Source: Scandinavium goeteborgense (lineage in GTDB: Bacteria; Pseudomonadota; Gammaproteobacteria; Enterobacterales; Enterobacteriaceae). From it: DNA of 64,000 bases. Both the position numbers and the translations under genes were made by a program. This document shows positions 24,648 through 34,463 of the stretch, piece after piece. Numbering within the stretch: the stretch's first letter is position 1; every line of letters starts with the position of its first letter. The DNA lies in contig NZ_CP054058.1 of NCBI RefSeq assembly GCF_003935895.2, forward strand, positions 1,674,001 through 1,738,000, in the 5' to 3' direction. The notes beneath the pieces were generated by a model. The model searched no databases. It had not been told where the DNA came from and saw nothing but the letters and a program-made list of their open reading frames with translations.

Positions 24648-25286
24648 ATGAAAATTGCACTGATGATGGAAAACAGCCAGGCCGCCAAAAATGCGGTGAT
24701 CCATCGCGAGCTCAAAGGCGTAGCCGATGAGAAAGGTTTCCCGGTCTACAACGTCGGCATGAGCGATGAACAGGATCATCACCTGACCTACATCCACCTT
24801 GGGATCATGGCCAGCATCCTGCTCAATGCCAAAGCGGTTGATTTTGTCGTGACCGGCTGCGGTACCGGACAGGGCGCGCTGATGTCGCTGAACATTCACC
24901 CGGGCGTGGTTTGCGGATATTGTATCGACCCGGCGGATGCATTCCTGTTCGCGCAAATCAACAACGGCAACGCGCTGTCTCTGCCGTTCGCTAAAGGCTT
25001 TGGCTGGGGTGCGGAACTGAACGTGCGCTTTATCTTTGAAAAAGCGTTCACCGGTCGTAACGGCGAAGGGTATCCGCCGGAGCGTAAAGAACCGCAGGTG
25101 CGTAACGCGGGCATTCTGAATCAGGTGAAAGCGGCGGTGGTGAAGGAAAATTACCTCGACACCCTGCGCGCTATCGATCCGGAACTGGTGAAAACTGCCG
25201 TTTCCGGTCAGCGCTTCCAGCAGTGCTTCTTCGAAAACTGCCAGGATAAAGAAATTGAAGCCTTCGTGCGCCAGGTTTTAGCGTAA
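24648..25286 (+). CDS. RpiB/LacA/LacB family sugar-phosphate isomerase
   Basis: It should interconvert an aldose phosphate and a ketose phosphate in the cytoplasm. The start at 24648 (MKIALMMENSQAAKN) has AGGAG upstream and gives 212 residues, longer than RpiB (about 150). The RpiB fold is visible in VDFVVTGCGTGQGALMSLN, where Cys takes the active-site base position, and in GVVCGYCIDPADAFLF. The substrate is unknown. The KdgR-type operator suggests a role in breakdown of pectin- or hexuronate-derived sugars. Absent from K-12 at this place. Confidence 0.85.
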   Translation: MKIALMMENSQAAKNAVIHRELKGVADEKGFPVYNVGMSDEQDHHLTYIHLGIMASILLNAKAVDFVVTGCGTGQGALMSLNIHPGVVCGYCIDPADAFLFAQINNGNALSLPFAKGFGWGAELNVRFIFEKAFTGRNGEGYPPERKEPQVRNAGILNQVKAAVVKENYLDTLRAIDPELVKTAVSGQRFQQCFFENCQDKEIEAFVRQVLA

Positions 25287-25297
25287 CGATGTAGCGT

Positions 25298-25318
25298 CCG
25301 GCGGCATCGCGCCGCCGG
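25298..25318. repeat. REP-like palindrome
   Basis: CCGGCGGC and GCCGCCGG arms around ATCGC form a GC-rich hairpin between two converging genes. It resembles a single REP unit and may stop transcription or protect 3' ends. Confidence 0.6.
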
Positions 25319-25324
25319 ATAATG

Positions 25325-26746
25325 TTACTTCTTACGGTTCGACACCGAACTTCCCGCATCCCGCGTCAGCTGTAACGTATCAAACATTCCCACCAGACAA
25401 ATCAACGCGATAAACACAAATGCCAGCCGGAAGCTTGCCCCAGGAATCGCGCCGAGCTGTAACCAGTCACTCATCTTCTCGCCCAGACGAATGCCAATCG
25501 CGCCAAGCGTAATGCCCAGCCCAACGGCGAGCTGTGTCGCGGTGCTGAACAGCGTGTTGGCGTAACTCATCTGCGCAGACGGCACGTCGGCGAAGGCGAG
25601 GGTGCTCACGCAGGTAAACTGCACTGAACGGAAAACGCCGCCGAGATACAATATCAGCAGCGTCACCCATAGCGGCGTGTGCGGCGTAAGGAAGGCGCAG
25701 GCCAGCAGCGCCAGCACGTTCAGCGCGCCGTTAATCAGCAACAGCTTACGAAAACCCAGCCAGCGGATCAGCGGCGTGGTGGCGGGCTTAATCGTCAGAT
25801 TGCCAACAAATACCGCCAGCACCAGTAGCCCGGCATGGAAAGGGTCCATCCCAAAACCGACCTGGAAAAGCAGCGGCAGCAGGAACGGCACCGCACTGAT
25901 CGAGGCACGAAACAGTGAGCCACCGTACATCGTGACTCTGAACGTCGGCACTTTCAGCGCATCGAGACGTATCATTGGCCATTCGACGCGTTTGAAATGA
26001 CGCAGGGCAAACATAAACGTCGCCGCACCCAGCGCCAGCAGCGCAAACGGCAGCCAGCTTCGGCTATGTTCCGCGCCAAACGCTTCCATCGCGTACACCA
26101 GGCTTACCATCGCAATCGCCGTGGCGAGGAAACCCGGTAGGTCAAACGGACGGCGTTCGTCATCGCGAATATCCGGAATGATGCGCAGCGCCAGGAAAAT
26201 CGCGACCAGCCCAAGCGGCACATTAATAAAGAAAATCCAACGCCAGTTAGCAAAACTGGTAATGAATCCGCCTAATGGTGGGCCGATGATCGGGGCCACT
26301 AACGCGGGCCAGGTCAGCGTCGCGATCGCGGTGATCAGTTGGTGTTTCGGCGTGGTGCGCAGAACTGCCAGACGACCGACCGGCACCATCAGCGCACCGC
26401 CGACGCCCTGTAAAATACGCATCGCCACAAAACTGTCCACGCTGGTCGCCAGCCCGCAGAAAACAGACGCGAGGGTGAAAATTAACAGTGCGAGGGTAAA
26501 TACTTTGCGAGCGCCGAAGCGATCGGCAATCCAACCACTGGCGGGGATCAGCACCGCGAGGGTGATGAGATAGGCGCTGATACCGATGTTAAGGGCGACG
26601 GCCTCCACGCCAAAACTCTTCGCCATATCCGGCAGCGCGGTGGCGATCACCGTCCCGTCGAGAAACTCCATAAAGAATGCACCCGCCACCAATAGCGCTG
26701 CGGGTGACAGACCACGGCTCTCCTGCGCGGAGATATTTTCACTCAT
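25325..26746 (-). CDS. DHA2-family MFS drug/proton antiporter
   Basis: The 473-residue membrane protein has about 14 hydrophobic segments. Family motifs include FFMEFLDGTVIATALPDMA (motif D1, segment 1), GWIADRFGARKVF (motif A) and RILQGVGGALMVPVGR (motif B). It resembles EmrB/QacA-type exporters that expel drugs or metabolites with proton exchange. The substrate is unknown. No EmrA-type partner is adjacent. It converges with the isomerase gene. Confidence 0.88.
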   Translation of the reverse strand: MSENISAQESRGLSPAALLVAGAFFMEFLDGTVIATALPDMAKSFGVEAVALNIGISAYLITLAVLIPASGWIADRFGARKVFTLALLIFTLASVFCGLATSVDSFVAMRILQGVGGALMVPVGRLAVLRTTPKHQLITAIATLTWPALVAPIIGPPLGGFITSFANWRWIFFINVPLGLVAIFLALRIIPDIRDDERRPFDLPGFLATAIAMVSLVYAMEAFGAEHSRSWLPFALLALGAATFMFALRHFKRVEWPMIRLDALKVPTFRVTMYGGSLFRASISAVPFLLPLLFQVGFGMDPFHAGLLVLAVFVGNLTIKPATTPLIRWLGFRKLLLINGALNVLALLACAFLTPHTPLWVTLLILYLGGVFRSVQFTCVSTLAFADVPSAQMSYANTLFSTATQLAVGLGITLGAIGIRLGEKMSDWLQLGAIPGASFRLAFVFIALICLVGMFDTLQLTRDAGSSVSNRKK

Positions 26747-26881
26747 GATAAAGTTGCCATATAAAAATGAATCATTGTTTCAAATGACCATAGCGCAAGA
26801 AAATGCGGGTTTCAGCAGGTTTTTTGATTTCTGGTCAGAAAATTCAGGTTAGTATGGCGCCCCTGAAAAAAGGAGAAAAGC

Positions 26882-27136
26882 ATGTCCCAGAATCTGACCG
26901 CCAATGATGAACTGGTTTCCGACGTTGTCGCCTGCCAACTGGTCATCAAACAAATTCTCGACGTTATCGACGTTATCGCCCCGGTTGAAGTCCGTGAAAA
27001 AATGGCCAACCAGCTGCGCGCCATTGATTTTAGCGCTCACCCGGCGGGAGCCGATCCGGTGACCCAGCGGGCCATTCTGAAAGCCATCGCGCTGATTGAA
27101 CTGAAGTTCACGCCGCAGGAAGGCAGCACGCATTAA
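26882..27136 (+). CDS. yecJ: DUF2766 family protein YecJ
   Basis: This small 84-residue cytoplasmic protein has the conserved sequence [20 protein letters not shown]. It matches E. coli YecJ. The function is unknown. A ribosome site (AAAGGAG) precedes the ATG. It marks the border between conserved chromosome and the following toxin module. Confidence 0.9.
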   Translation: MSQNLTANDELVSDVVACQLVIKQILDVIDVIAPVEVREKMANQLRAIDFSAHPAGADPVTQRAILKAIALIELKFTPQEGSTH

Positions 27137-27269
27137 CACCTATCGCTCTCCTCCCCGTTCTCTGGTGCATACGCCATACGGGGATTAAACTTCCTTTGCC
27201 AAATAGCTTGATTTTCAATCAAATCTTGCGGATTATCCTTACTTCTATTATGGAAAAGGTAAACATCGG

Positions 27270-28406
27270 ATGTTTACGCTCTACATGAAGTCGGATGCCC
27301 GTATGGCACTGGCACCCCAGGATATTCAGTTCATTCTCACGCCTGATAGTGCCATGGAACTGGCATGCATTTTTTACGAACTGGATTACCGTAATTACCG
27401 CAGAAGCATCATTCCACAACAGGTTCCTGATCGAAAACATGGGGTTTCCCATCGATTTTCTGCGCAACCCTACAAGCGAAAGCGACGCCCTTTTTCTGAC
27501 AACGTCTATGACGATGTCAGAATGTTTCTTGATATTGGCTGGATGGTGGGTGTGGACACCCTGGAAGACTGGGACCGTTTTCGTAATCCGTTCTATTTCG
27601 ATAAAGACAGTAATCTGGTGTATGACTGCTTTATGGACCACTACGGAGAGAGTTTCAGGAATGAGGTCAGGAGTCTGTACGAAGACACCCTGAACGCTCA
27701 TCAGGGCAGGAAGCCGGAGCCGACCATTAAGCAGCACTATTCCGATGCCCCAATACAGCAGGCGCAGGCAGGGAAAGCCATTAACAGTAAAGCCGCAGGG
27801 CGACTTCTGGCTGCTGGCGGGATTTATAACGGCAACATCGAAGGATTTCATGAGGCCGCACAGCAGCTTGGCGGTGACTCGCTGGCAGGCTACGATCAGG
27901 TCATGGATAACAAAGGGGTGCTCATTGCAGGTGCGTCGGTTGCTGCCGGGTTAATGATGGGAAGAATGAAGATCCCCGCACTGGAAGAGTTAGAACACTT
28001 CGGAGCCAGAGGTGCATCATCAGGCCGACCGTTTGATCCTGAGTTGGCCGGGGGGGCGATTAAAAACCTGACAACTGACGGTGTTGATATTACTCACGAA
28101 GGGATCGCAACAGTAGAGAAGCACATCTCGCGTTTTGACCCTGATCCAGGTAACGAATTTATGGTTGATAGGCTAAAGAAAATCGTCAATGGAGAAATGT
28201 TACCAGAACAGGTAGATTTAAATTTCTACACACATGAATGCCGAGAATATCAACGTTACTGCAATGTTGGCTGGGTTACAGGTAGGCCAATCGATGACGA
28301 TGAAGCCTATATTCTTTGGAACAATACACATACTGCCACTCTTGAAGACTACAAGTTAGAGGGCAAGACAAAAGACCTATATCACCCGGATGCACCATTA
28401 TGGTAA
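27270..28406 (+). CDS. Putative polymorphic toxin with N-terminal carrier domain
   Basis: The 378-residue product is not assigned to a family I can name. Residues 1-130 form a conserved-looking carrier domain (DYRNYRRSIIPQQVPDRK, PFSDNVYDDVRMFLDIGWMVGVD), of the style seen in type VI effectors. Residues of about 165-215 are Ala/Gly-rich (GVLIAGASVAAGLMMG), perhaps a membrane-inserting or linker part. Residues of about 255-378 look like the toxin domain, with HISRFDPDPGNEF, NFYTHECREYQRY and WNNTHTATLEDYKL; His, Glu and Asp in these motifs are candidate catalytic residues. The stop overlaps the next gene's start, the usual toxin-immunity arrangement. The 3' part is more AT-rich than the flanks, suggesting transfer. 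No secretion gene is adjacent. Confidence 0.65.
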   Translation: MFTLYMKSDARMALAPQDIQFILTPDSAMELACIFYELDYRNYRRSIIPQQVPDRKHGVSHRFSAQPYKRKRRPFSDNVYDDVRMFLDIGWMVGVDTLEDWDRFRNPFYFDKDSNLVYDCFMDHYGESFRNEVRSLYEDTLNAHQGRKPEPTIKQHYSDAPIQQAQAGKAINSKAAGRLLAAGGIYNGNIEGFHEAAQQLGGDSLAGYDQVMDNKGVLIAGASVAAGLMMGRMKIPALEELEHFGARGASSGRPFDPELAGGAIKNLTTDGVDITHEGIATVEKHISRFDPDPGNEFMVDRLKKIVNGEMLPEQVDLNFYTHECREYQRYCNVGWVTGRPIDDDEAYILWNNTHTATLEDYKLEGKTKDLYHPDAPLW

Positions 28407-28663
28407 ATAATACAGAATTGAATATCCTGAAGTTATTAGCTTCCAGAGACGATGTGAATTGGACCTGGTACAACCTTGACCGAGCTATGACCAACAGAGA
28501 AATGGATGGTATTGGTAACGTAGTGAGGCTTGTAAGGAGCCTGTCTGTCGCTGGTTTAGTGGATATTATTCCAAGTACAACTGGCGGAATGGATTATTAT
28601 CGCGTATCTGAACAAGGTCGTAAGTTACTGAGCGAAATTAACGATCAACACCTCATCGATTAA
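28400..28663 (+). CDS. Putative immunity protein, winged-helix-like
   Basis: The 87-residue protein has its ATG seven bases inside the toxin gene, so its translation is coupled. The sequence pattern LNILKLLASRDD, NVVRLVRSLSVAGLVDII and YYRVSEQGRKLLSE looks like a small winged-helix fold (helices followed by a beta wing and terminal helix). It could bind the toxin as immunity protein, or repress the pair. The first is favoured by position. AT-rich. Confidence 0.6.
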   Translation: MVNNTELNILKLLASRDDVNWTWYNLDRAMTNREMDGIGNVVRLVRSLSVAGLVDIIPSTTGGMDYYRVSEQGRKLLSEINDQHLID

Positions 28664-28692
28664 CCACATCATCCGCTATGCATCGCCTGAAG

Positions 28693-28733
28693 CTCCCTGA
28701 CTGCCGTAAATAAGTTCTGCATAAGTCAGGGAG
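28693..28733. repeat. Perfect 10-bp inverted repeat after the toxin module
   Basis: CTCCCTGACT (28693-28702) and AGTCAGGGAG (28724-28733) with a 21-base loop. There is no T run. It lies between the immunity gene and the Dcu gene, near the right border of the inserted module. Confidence 0.6.
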
Positions 28734-28769
28734 ATATGCCTCAATACGCCGCCGGACATTTATCGCTTA

Positions 28770-30113
28770 TCAATACAGCGCTTCAACCAACAAATAACTC
28801 GCCACACAGGCGCAGCTCACAGAAATCAGACCCGGCAGAATAAAGCTGTGGTTGATAATGAATTTGCCAATGCGGGTGGTGCCGGAACGGTCGAAGCCGA
28901 TACAGGCCAAATCGCTCGGGTAGGTCGGTAAGACGAAATAGCCGTATGCCGCCGGGAAGAAAGCGATCAGCATTTTCGGCTCCACGCCAAGCATCAGCCC
29001 CATCGGGGCGACGGCGGTCAGCGCGGCGGCCTGGCTGTTAACCAGTTTTGAGACCAGGAACAGCACAATCGCGTAGGTCCATGGATGCTCTTGCACCACG
29101 CCTTCCAGCGCCATTTTCAGCTCGGGCAAATGCGACTGGAAAAAGGTATCGCTCATCCATGCCACGCCAAACACCGAGAATATCGCCACCATTCCGGCCT
29201 TGAAAACCGCCCCGTTGGAAATTGCGGCGGCGTTCACTTTGCAAACCATCAGCATCACCGCCCCGGCAATCAGCATCATCATCTGAATGACCAGGTTCAT
29301 CGACAGCGGCGCGAGTTTGCCTTTCACTTCGAACGACGGGCGCAGTTCCGGCAGAGCGCCGAGCAGCACCACCACGAATATCCCGGCGAAGAAGATCCAC
29401 GTTGACAAATAGGCTTCGCGCGAAAAGCGTTGGTTGAGCAGCGTTTCGGTGCTGCCGTAGATGAACTCACGTTGTTTCGGGTCCCTCAGTTTGGTCTGAA
29501 ACTCCATATCGTCGGCCAGGTCTTTACCGCGACGTAGGCTCCATAACGCCGCAATCGCCACGCCGAATAATGATGCCGGAACCGATACCGCCAGAATGTC
29601 GAGAATGCTCCATGCGTGACCGATCCCATGCTGCGCGCCGAGAATCGACACCAGTGACACGACCGCCACTGATACCGGCGAGGCGGTAATCGCCATTTGC
29701 GAGGCCACCGACGCCACCGCCATCGGACGTTCCGGGCGAATCCCTTTTTTCAGTGCTATATCGGCGATGATGGGAAACATGGTGTAGACCACGTGCCCGG
29801 TGCCGCAAAGAAAGGTCAGCGTCCAGGTGGTGAAAGGGGCTAACAGTGTGATGTGCTGCGGGTGCTTACGCAGCAGCTTTTCGGCGAATTGCATCATCAC
29901 ATTCAGCCCGCCCGCGGTTTGCAGCGTGGCCGCACAGCCGATCACCGCCAGAATGGTCAGCATCACCTCTACCGGCGGTTTGCCTGGCTCGAGCCCAAAA
30001 ACAAAGCACAGAATAAATAAGCCGATACCGCTAATTAGCCCCAGGCCCATCCCGCCAAAGCGGGTTCCCACCAGCAAGCATAAAATAATGACTGCAAACT
30101 CAAGCGTAATCAT
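28770..30113 (-). CDS. Anaerobic C4-dicarboxylate antiporter, DcuA/DcuB family
   Basis: Inner-membrane exchangers of this family take up fumarate or aspartate and release succinate during anaerobic growth. The 447 residues match the length of DcuB, and many stretches are shared with it: LCGTGHVVYTMFPIIADIA, RPERPMAVASVASQM, SPVSVAVVSLVSILG, KLVNSQAAALTAVAP, LPTYPSDLACIGFDRSG. It is a paralogue rather than the usual dcuB, which sits beside fumB in E. coli. Substrate preference cannot be read from sequence. Confidence 0.9.
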   Translation of the reverse strand: MITLEFAVIILCLLVGTRFGGMGLGLISGIGLFILCFVFGLEPGKPPVEVMLTILAVIGCAATLQTAGGLNVMMQFAEKLLRKHPQHITLLAPFTTWTLTFLCGTGHVVYTMFPIIADIALKKGIRPERPMAVASVASQMAITASPVSVAVVSLVSILGAQHGIGHAWSILDILAVSVPASLFGVAIAALWSLRRGKDLADDMEFQTKLRDPKQREFIYGSTETLLNQRFSREAYLSTWIFFAGIFVVVLLGALPELRPSFEVKGKLAPLSMNLVIQMMMLIAGAVMLMVCKVNAAAISNGAVFKAGMVAIFSVFGVAWMSDTFFQSHLPELKMALEGVVQEHPWTYAIVLFLVSKLVNSQAAALTAVAPMGLMLGVEPKMLIAFFPAAYGYFVLPTYPSDLACIGFDRSGTTRIGKFIINHSFILPGLISVSCACVASYLLVEALY

Positions 30114-30278
30114 TTCTCACCTGTCTCATCCATAAAGAAGGGGTAAATCATTACACTTTGTAGTGTTTTTGGTTGGGAGGCAGATCGGATTTATAAACAG
30201 CTGTAAAAACAGTCTGTTGTGTACATTTATTTAACAAATGAGAAAGCGGATGGGGCGGACTCAGCCGCCCGAAACAGA

Positions 30279-30782
30279 TTAATGATGGCGATGAGCCATC
30301 ACATTCAGCAGGTGCTGATCGGTTTGATGCATGCCAAGCCCGGCTTTTCTGGCACAGCGCACTTCATCGAGAAGGGTCTGTAGCAGAATGCCATCCTGCA
30401 GCTGCTCTTTTTCCAGAGTATTCAGGAAGTGCAGGGTACCATCGTCACGAAGCGCTTTGGCTTCAAGCGTCAATGCCTCGAGCGTGCTGATCCGCTGCTG
30501 GTGTTCTTCAAGGGTTTTCAAGAACAGGTCTTCGAGGGTGTTGCAGCTGTCGTCGCAGGGTGTAGATTCTTTAACCACCGGATAGGCACCGGCTTTTTTC
30601 ATGAAATCAAAAACGCGCATCATTTGAGTGACGTTGGATTGCGCCTGTGACCGCAGGAACGTTGCGGTTCCCGGGAGCTTATGTTCACTGCACCAGTCGC
30701 TCAGATGCAGATAAAAGTTGGAGGCACAAAACTCCAGATTCATTTGCGCGTTGAGTTTCTGAACCATTCCAGGGACTGTCAT
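30279..30782 (-). CDS. ftnB: Ferritin-like protein FtnB
   Basis: The start [18 protein letters not shown] gives 167 residues, the length of E. coli Ftn[29 protein letters not shown] and the C-terminal [12 protein letters not shown] are typical. FtnB has an incomplete ferroxidase site compared with FtnA and supports iron-sulfur repair in Salmonella. It lies upstream of araF as in K-12. Confidence 0.92.
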   Translation of the reverse strand: MTVPGMVQKLNAQMNLEFCASNFYLHLSDWCSEHKLPGTATFLRSQAQSNVTQMMRVFDFMKKAGAYPVVKESTPCDDSCNTLEDLFLKTLEEHQQRISTLEALTLEAKALRDDGTLHFLNTLEKEQLQDGILLQTLLDEVRCARKAGLGMHQTDQHLLNVMAHRHH

Positions 30783-31044
30783 AGCAATATCCTTATTTAG
30801 CGTTGTGACCATTATTATTTACGCTTCGTTACATGATGTTGTGAATATTCGATATTACCGGTCTAAAAATCTGCTGTGGTCGATGTTAACGGCATGATGT
30901 TCAATGCAATTATATTCTGTGCTTAAAAGATAAAACTGCGATCTGCTTTGCATTGATCGTTATTATTGCTTTCAAGTATATATATTTTTGGACAATATTA
31001 GCGGTAATTCCCGCAAGCAAAAATTTGAGTTTAAGGAGAACGAA

Positions 31045-31602
31045 ATGAAAAAAGTTGCGGTGCTGCTGGCACCTGGATTTGAGGAAGGTGAGGCCATCGT
31101 CACCATTGATATTCTGCGTCGTTTGGATCTGGATGTGGAACTGCTGGCCTGCACCACCAGCCGCGGGGTGACCAGCTATCACGGGATCCCAATGGTGGCC
31201 GACAGCACGCTCACTGAGCGCAGCGGCGTCCTGTACGATGCGGTGGTTCTGCCCGGCGGCCCGCAGGGGAGCGTCAATCTGGCGGCCAACCCACAGGTGA
31301 TAGATTTTGTGGCGACGCACGATGCGGCAGGCAAATTGATTTGCCCCATCTGCTCTGCGGCGGCACGTGTTTTGGGCGGCAACGGCCTGTTAAAAGGGCG
31401 CAACTACGTGTGCTCGGGCGATCTCTGGCAGGACGTAAAAGACGGCAATTATGTCGATGCGCCGGTGGTGGAAGACGGCAATTTGATCAGCGGCAAAGGC
31501 TTTGGGCACGTATTTGATTTCGCCTTTACCGTCGCCGCCCGATTACTCGGCGACGAAGCGCCCGTGCGTGAACACGCAGAGCATATTTATTATCGCTGGT
31601 GA
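31045..31602 (+). CDS. DJ-1/PfpI family protein
   Basis: The 185-residue protein begins MKKVAVLLAPGFEEGEAIV, containing the conserved Glu of the DJ-1 family. The nucleophile elbow is LICPICSAAARVL, where the second Cys should be the reactive residue. It resembles YajL/DJ-1, which act in oxidative-stress protection; the deglycase activity of the family is debated. AAGGAG lies just before the start. It is not at this place in K-12. A strong terminator follows. Confidence 0.88.
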   Translation: MKKVAVLLAPGFEEGEAIVTIDILRRLDLDVELLACTTSRGVTSYHGIPMVADSTLTERSGVLYDAVVLPGGPQGSVNLAANPQVIDFVATHDAAGKLICPICSAAARVLGGNGLLKGRNYVCSGDLWQDVKDGNYVDAPVVEDGNLISGKGFGHVFDFAFTVAARLLGDEAPVREHAEHIYYRW

Positions 31603-31647
31603 GATAAGGATTTACAGACCGCCGCTATAGATTATTCTGCTAACCCC

Positions 31648-31680
31648 GGGGTGAATTGTCTGACAATTCGCCCTTTTTTT
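31648..31680 (+). terminator. Terminator after the DJ-1 family gene
   Basis: GAATTGTC and GACAATTC arms, extended by GGG and CCC, followed by seven T. It isolates araFGH from upstream transcription. Confidence 0.88.
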
Positions 31681-31886
31681 ATGTCATTTCTCGCTGAATG
31701 TATGCACGCAATTACTGTAATTCTGCGGTGTGATGGCGCTCTCTTATGGATAATTAATTTCCCGCTATTAATGGTTCAGCGTAATAGCGATTTCAAACGA
31801 AGCCGCTAATGCATTGTTTTACTGCTGATAAAAATAAGTTGTTCCGATTTCCCTTACAAAAAAGAACATTAAAGCTGGAGTTAACC

Positions 31887-32867
31887 ATGCACAAATTCAC
31901 TAAAGCGCTGGCGGTCATCGGCCTGACAGCGGTTATGTCACAATCAGCTATCGCTGAAACCATGAAACTCGGTTTTCTGGTGAAGCAGCCAGAAGAGCCA
32001 TGGTTCCAGACCGAATGGCGTTTCGCTGACAAGGCCGGGAAAGATTTAGGTTTTGACGTCATCAAAATTGCTGTGCCGGACGGTGAGAAAACGCTGAACG
32101 CCATTGATAGCCTGGCGGCTAACGGCGCGAAAGGCTTCGTCATCTGTACGCCTGACCCAAAACTGGGGCCGGCGATCATGGCCAAAGCGCGCAGCTATGA
32201 CATGAAAGTCATCACCGTCGACGATCAGTTCGTCAACGCCAAAGGCAAACCGATGGACACCGTGCCATTGGTGATGATGGCGGCCAGCGAAATCGGCGCC
32301 CGTCAGGGTGATGAGCTGTATAAAGAAATGCAAAAACGCGGTTGGGATGTGAAAGAGACCGGTGTGATGGCTATCACCGCCGACGAGCTCGACACCGCCC
32401 GCCGTCGCACCACCGGTTCGATGGACGCGCTGAAAAAAGCCGGTTTCCCTGCCGCGCAAATCTATCAGGTGCCAACCAAATCTAACGACATCCCTGGCGC
32501 TTTCGACGCCGGTAACTCCCTGCTGGTTCAGCATCCGGGCGTGAAACACTGGCTGGTGCTGGGCATGAACGACAACACCGTATTGGGTGGCGTGCGTGCG
32601 ACAGAAGGTCAGGGCTTTAAAGCGCCGGACGTTATCGGGATCGGCATCAACGGTGTGGATGCGGTGAATGAACTTTCCAAAGCGCAGCCGACCGGGTTCT
32701 ACGGTTCACTGTTGCCAAGCCCGGACGTTCACGGCTACAAAACCAGCCAGATGCTCTACAACTGGGTGACCAAAGACGCGGAGCCACCGAAATTCACAGC
32801 GGTGACCGACGTGGTGCTGATCACTCGCGACAACTTTAAAGCAGAGCTGGCGAAGAAAGGGCTGTAA
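31887..32867 (+). CDS. araF: L-arabinose-binding periplasmic protein
   Basis: This is the soluble receptor that delivers L-arabinose to AraGH. The start [20 protein letters not shown] at 31887 has CTGGAG upstream; cleavage after ...SAIA is expected. The product has 326 residues with the AraF ligand-binding folds ([43 protein letters not shown]). It is the first gene of araFGH. CRP and AraC control is known in E. coli. I see only weak half-sites in the 200 bases upstream. Confidence 0.96.
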   Translation: MHKFTKALAVIGLTAVMSQSAIAETMKLGFLVKQPEEPWFQTEWRFADKAGKDLGFDVIKIAVPDGEKTLNAIDSLAANGAKGFVICTPDPKLGPAIMAKARSYDMKVITVDDQFVNAKGKPMDTVPLVMMAASEIGARQGDELYKEMQKRGWDVKETGVMAITADELDTARRRTTGSMDALKKAGFPAAQIYQVPTKSNDIPGAFDAGNSLLVQHPGVKHWLVLGMNDNTVLGGVRATEGQGFKAPDVIGIGINGVDAVNELSKAQPTGFYGSLLPSPDVHGYKTSQMLYNWVTKDAEPPKFTAVTDVVLITRDNFKAELAKKGL

Positions 32868-32926
32868 GGCCTGACGCAGTCGCCCCCGGCACTCGCGCCG
32901 GGGGCAGAAAAGAATGTGGAGTGCTT

Positions 32927-34441
32927 ATGCAACAGTCACAGCCTTACCTCTCATTTCGCGGTATCAGCAAAACCTTCCCCGGCGTGAAAGCCCTCACCGA
33001 CATTAGCTTCAACTGCTATGCCGGACAGGTGCATGCGCTGATGGGCGAAAACGGTGCCGGAAAATCGACGCTGCTGAAAATCCTCAGCGGTAACTACGCC
33101 CCGACGGGCGGCACGCTGGCACTCCGCGGCGAGGAGGTCAGTTTTGCCGATACCACCGCGGCGCTCAACGCCGGGGTGGCAATCATTTATCAGGAGCTGC
33201 ATCTGGTGCCTGAAATGACGGTGGCGGAAAACATTTATCTTGGGCAGATGCCGCACAAGGGCGGGATCGTTAACCGAACGCTGCTTAACTACGAGGCGGG
33301 TCTCCAGCTGCAACACCTTGGGCTGGATATCGACCCACAGACGCCGCTCAAATATCTCTCCATCGGCCAGTGGCAGATGGTGGAAATTGCTAAGGCACTG
33401 GCGCGTAACGCGAAGGTCATCGCCTTTGATGAGCCGACCAGCTCGCTCTCGGCACGTGAAATTGACAACCTGTTCCGGGTTATCCGCGAACTGCGTAACG
33501 AAGGTCGGGTCATTATTTATGTTTCGCACCGTATGGAGGAGATTTTTGCCCTCAGCGATGCGATCACCGTGTTTAAAGACGGGCGCTACGTTCGTACGTT
33601 TGATGACACCAAACTGGTGAATCACGACCAACTGGTGCAGGCGATGGTTGGCCGTGAAATCGGCGATATCTACGGCTGGCAGCCGCGCGAATACGGCGCG
33701 GAGCGCCTGCGTCTGGATAACGTCAAAGCGCCGGGCGTACGTCAGCCGATCAGCCTGTCGGTGAAAAGTGGTGAAATCGTCGGCCTGTTTGGGCTGGTGG
33801 GGGCCGGGCGCAGCGAATTAATGAAAGGGCTGTTTGGCGGCACCCGAATTACTGGCGGCCAGGTGACGATTGACGGTCAGTCGGTGGATATTCGCAAGCC
33901 GGCCCACGCCATTCGCGCCGGAATGATGCTATGCCCGGAAGACAGGAAAGCCGACGGGATAATCCCGGTGCACTCGGTACGCGACAACATCAATATCAGC
34001 GCCCGTCGCAGGCACATCCGCGCCGGATGCCTGATCAATAACGCCTGGGAAGCCCGCAATGCCGAGCACCATATTCAATCGCTGAATATCAAAACTCCCG
34101 GCGCGGAGCAACTGATCATGAACCTCTCCGGCGGCAATCAACAGAAAGCCATTCTGGGGCGCTGGCTGTCCGAGGATATGAAAGTCATTTTGCTCGATGA
34201 GCCGACGCGCGGCATTGATGTGGGCGCCAAGCACGAAATCTATAACGTTATTTATGCGCTGGCGAGATCGGGCGTGGCGGTGCTGTTTGCCTCCAGCGAC
34301 CTGCCAGAAGTGCTCGGCGTGGCCGACCGCATCATTGTGATGCGTGAGGGAGAAATAGCAGGCGAGCTGCTGCACGAAAGCGCGAATGAACAGCAGGCGT
34401 TGAGCCTGGCGATGCCGAAAACCACTCAGGCCGTTGCCTGA
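32927..34441 (+). CDS. araG: L-arabinose ABC transporter ATPase
   Basis: The 504-residue protein is a double ATPase that powers arabinose import. The first domain has Walker [14 protein letters not shown] and Walker [12 protein letters not shown]. The second has a degenerate P-loop (GLVGAGRSE), the signature LSGGNQQK and Walker [13 protein letters not shown], as usual for sugar transporters. The ATG at 32927 is preferred for its GTGGAG ribosome site; another in-frame ATG lies six bases upstream. Confidence 0.96.
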   Translation: MQQSQPYLSFRGISKTFPGVKALTDISFNCYAGQVHALMGENGAGKSTLLKILSGNYAPTGGTLALRGEEVSFADTTAALNAGVAIIYQELHLVPEMTVAENIYLGQMPHKGGIVNRTLLNYEAGLQLQHLGLDIDPQTPLKYLSIGQWQMVEIAKALARNAKVIAFDEPTSSLSAREIDNLFRVIRELRNEGRVIIYVSHRMEEIFALSDAITVFKDGRYVRTFDDTKLVNHDQLVQAMVGREIGDIYGWQPREYGAERLRLDNVKAPGVRQPISLSVKSGEIVGLFGLVGAGRSELMKGLFGGTRITGGQVTIDGQSVDIRKPAHAIRAGMMLCPEDRKADGIIPVHSVRDNINISARRRHIRAGCLINNAWEARNAEHHIQSLNIKTPGAEQLIMNLSGGNQQKAILGRWLSEDMKVILLDEPTRGIDVGAKHEIYNVIYALARSGVAVLFASSDLPEVLGVADRIIVMREGEIAGELLHESANEQQALSLAMPKTTQAVA

Positions 34442-34463
34442 AAGCCTGACCAAGGAGTCAATT

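Noticed and set aside
31729-31760. CRP-like and AraC-like half-sites before araF (TGTGA and TATGGA)
   Set aside because: Only half-sites fit and the spacing differs from the AraC consensus, so I do not annotate them although such control is known in E. coli.
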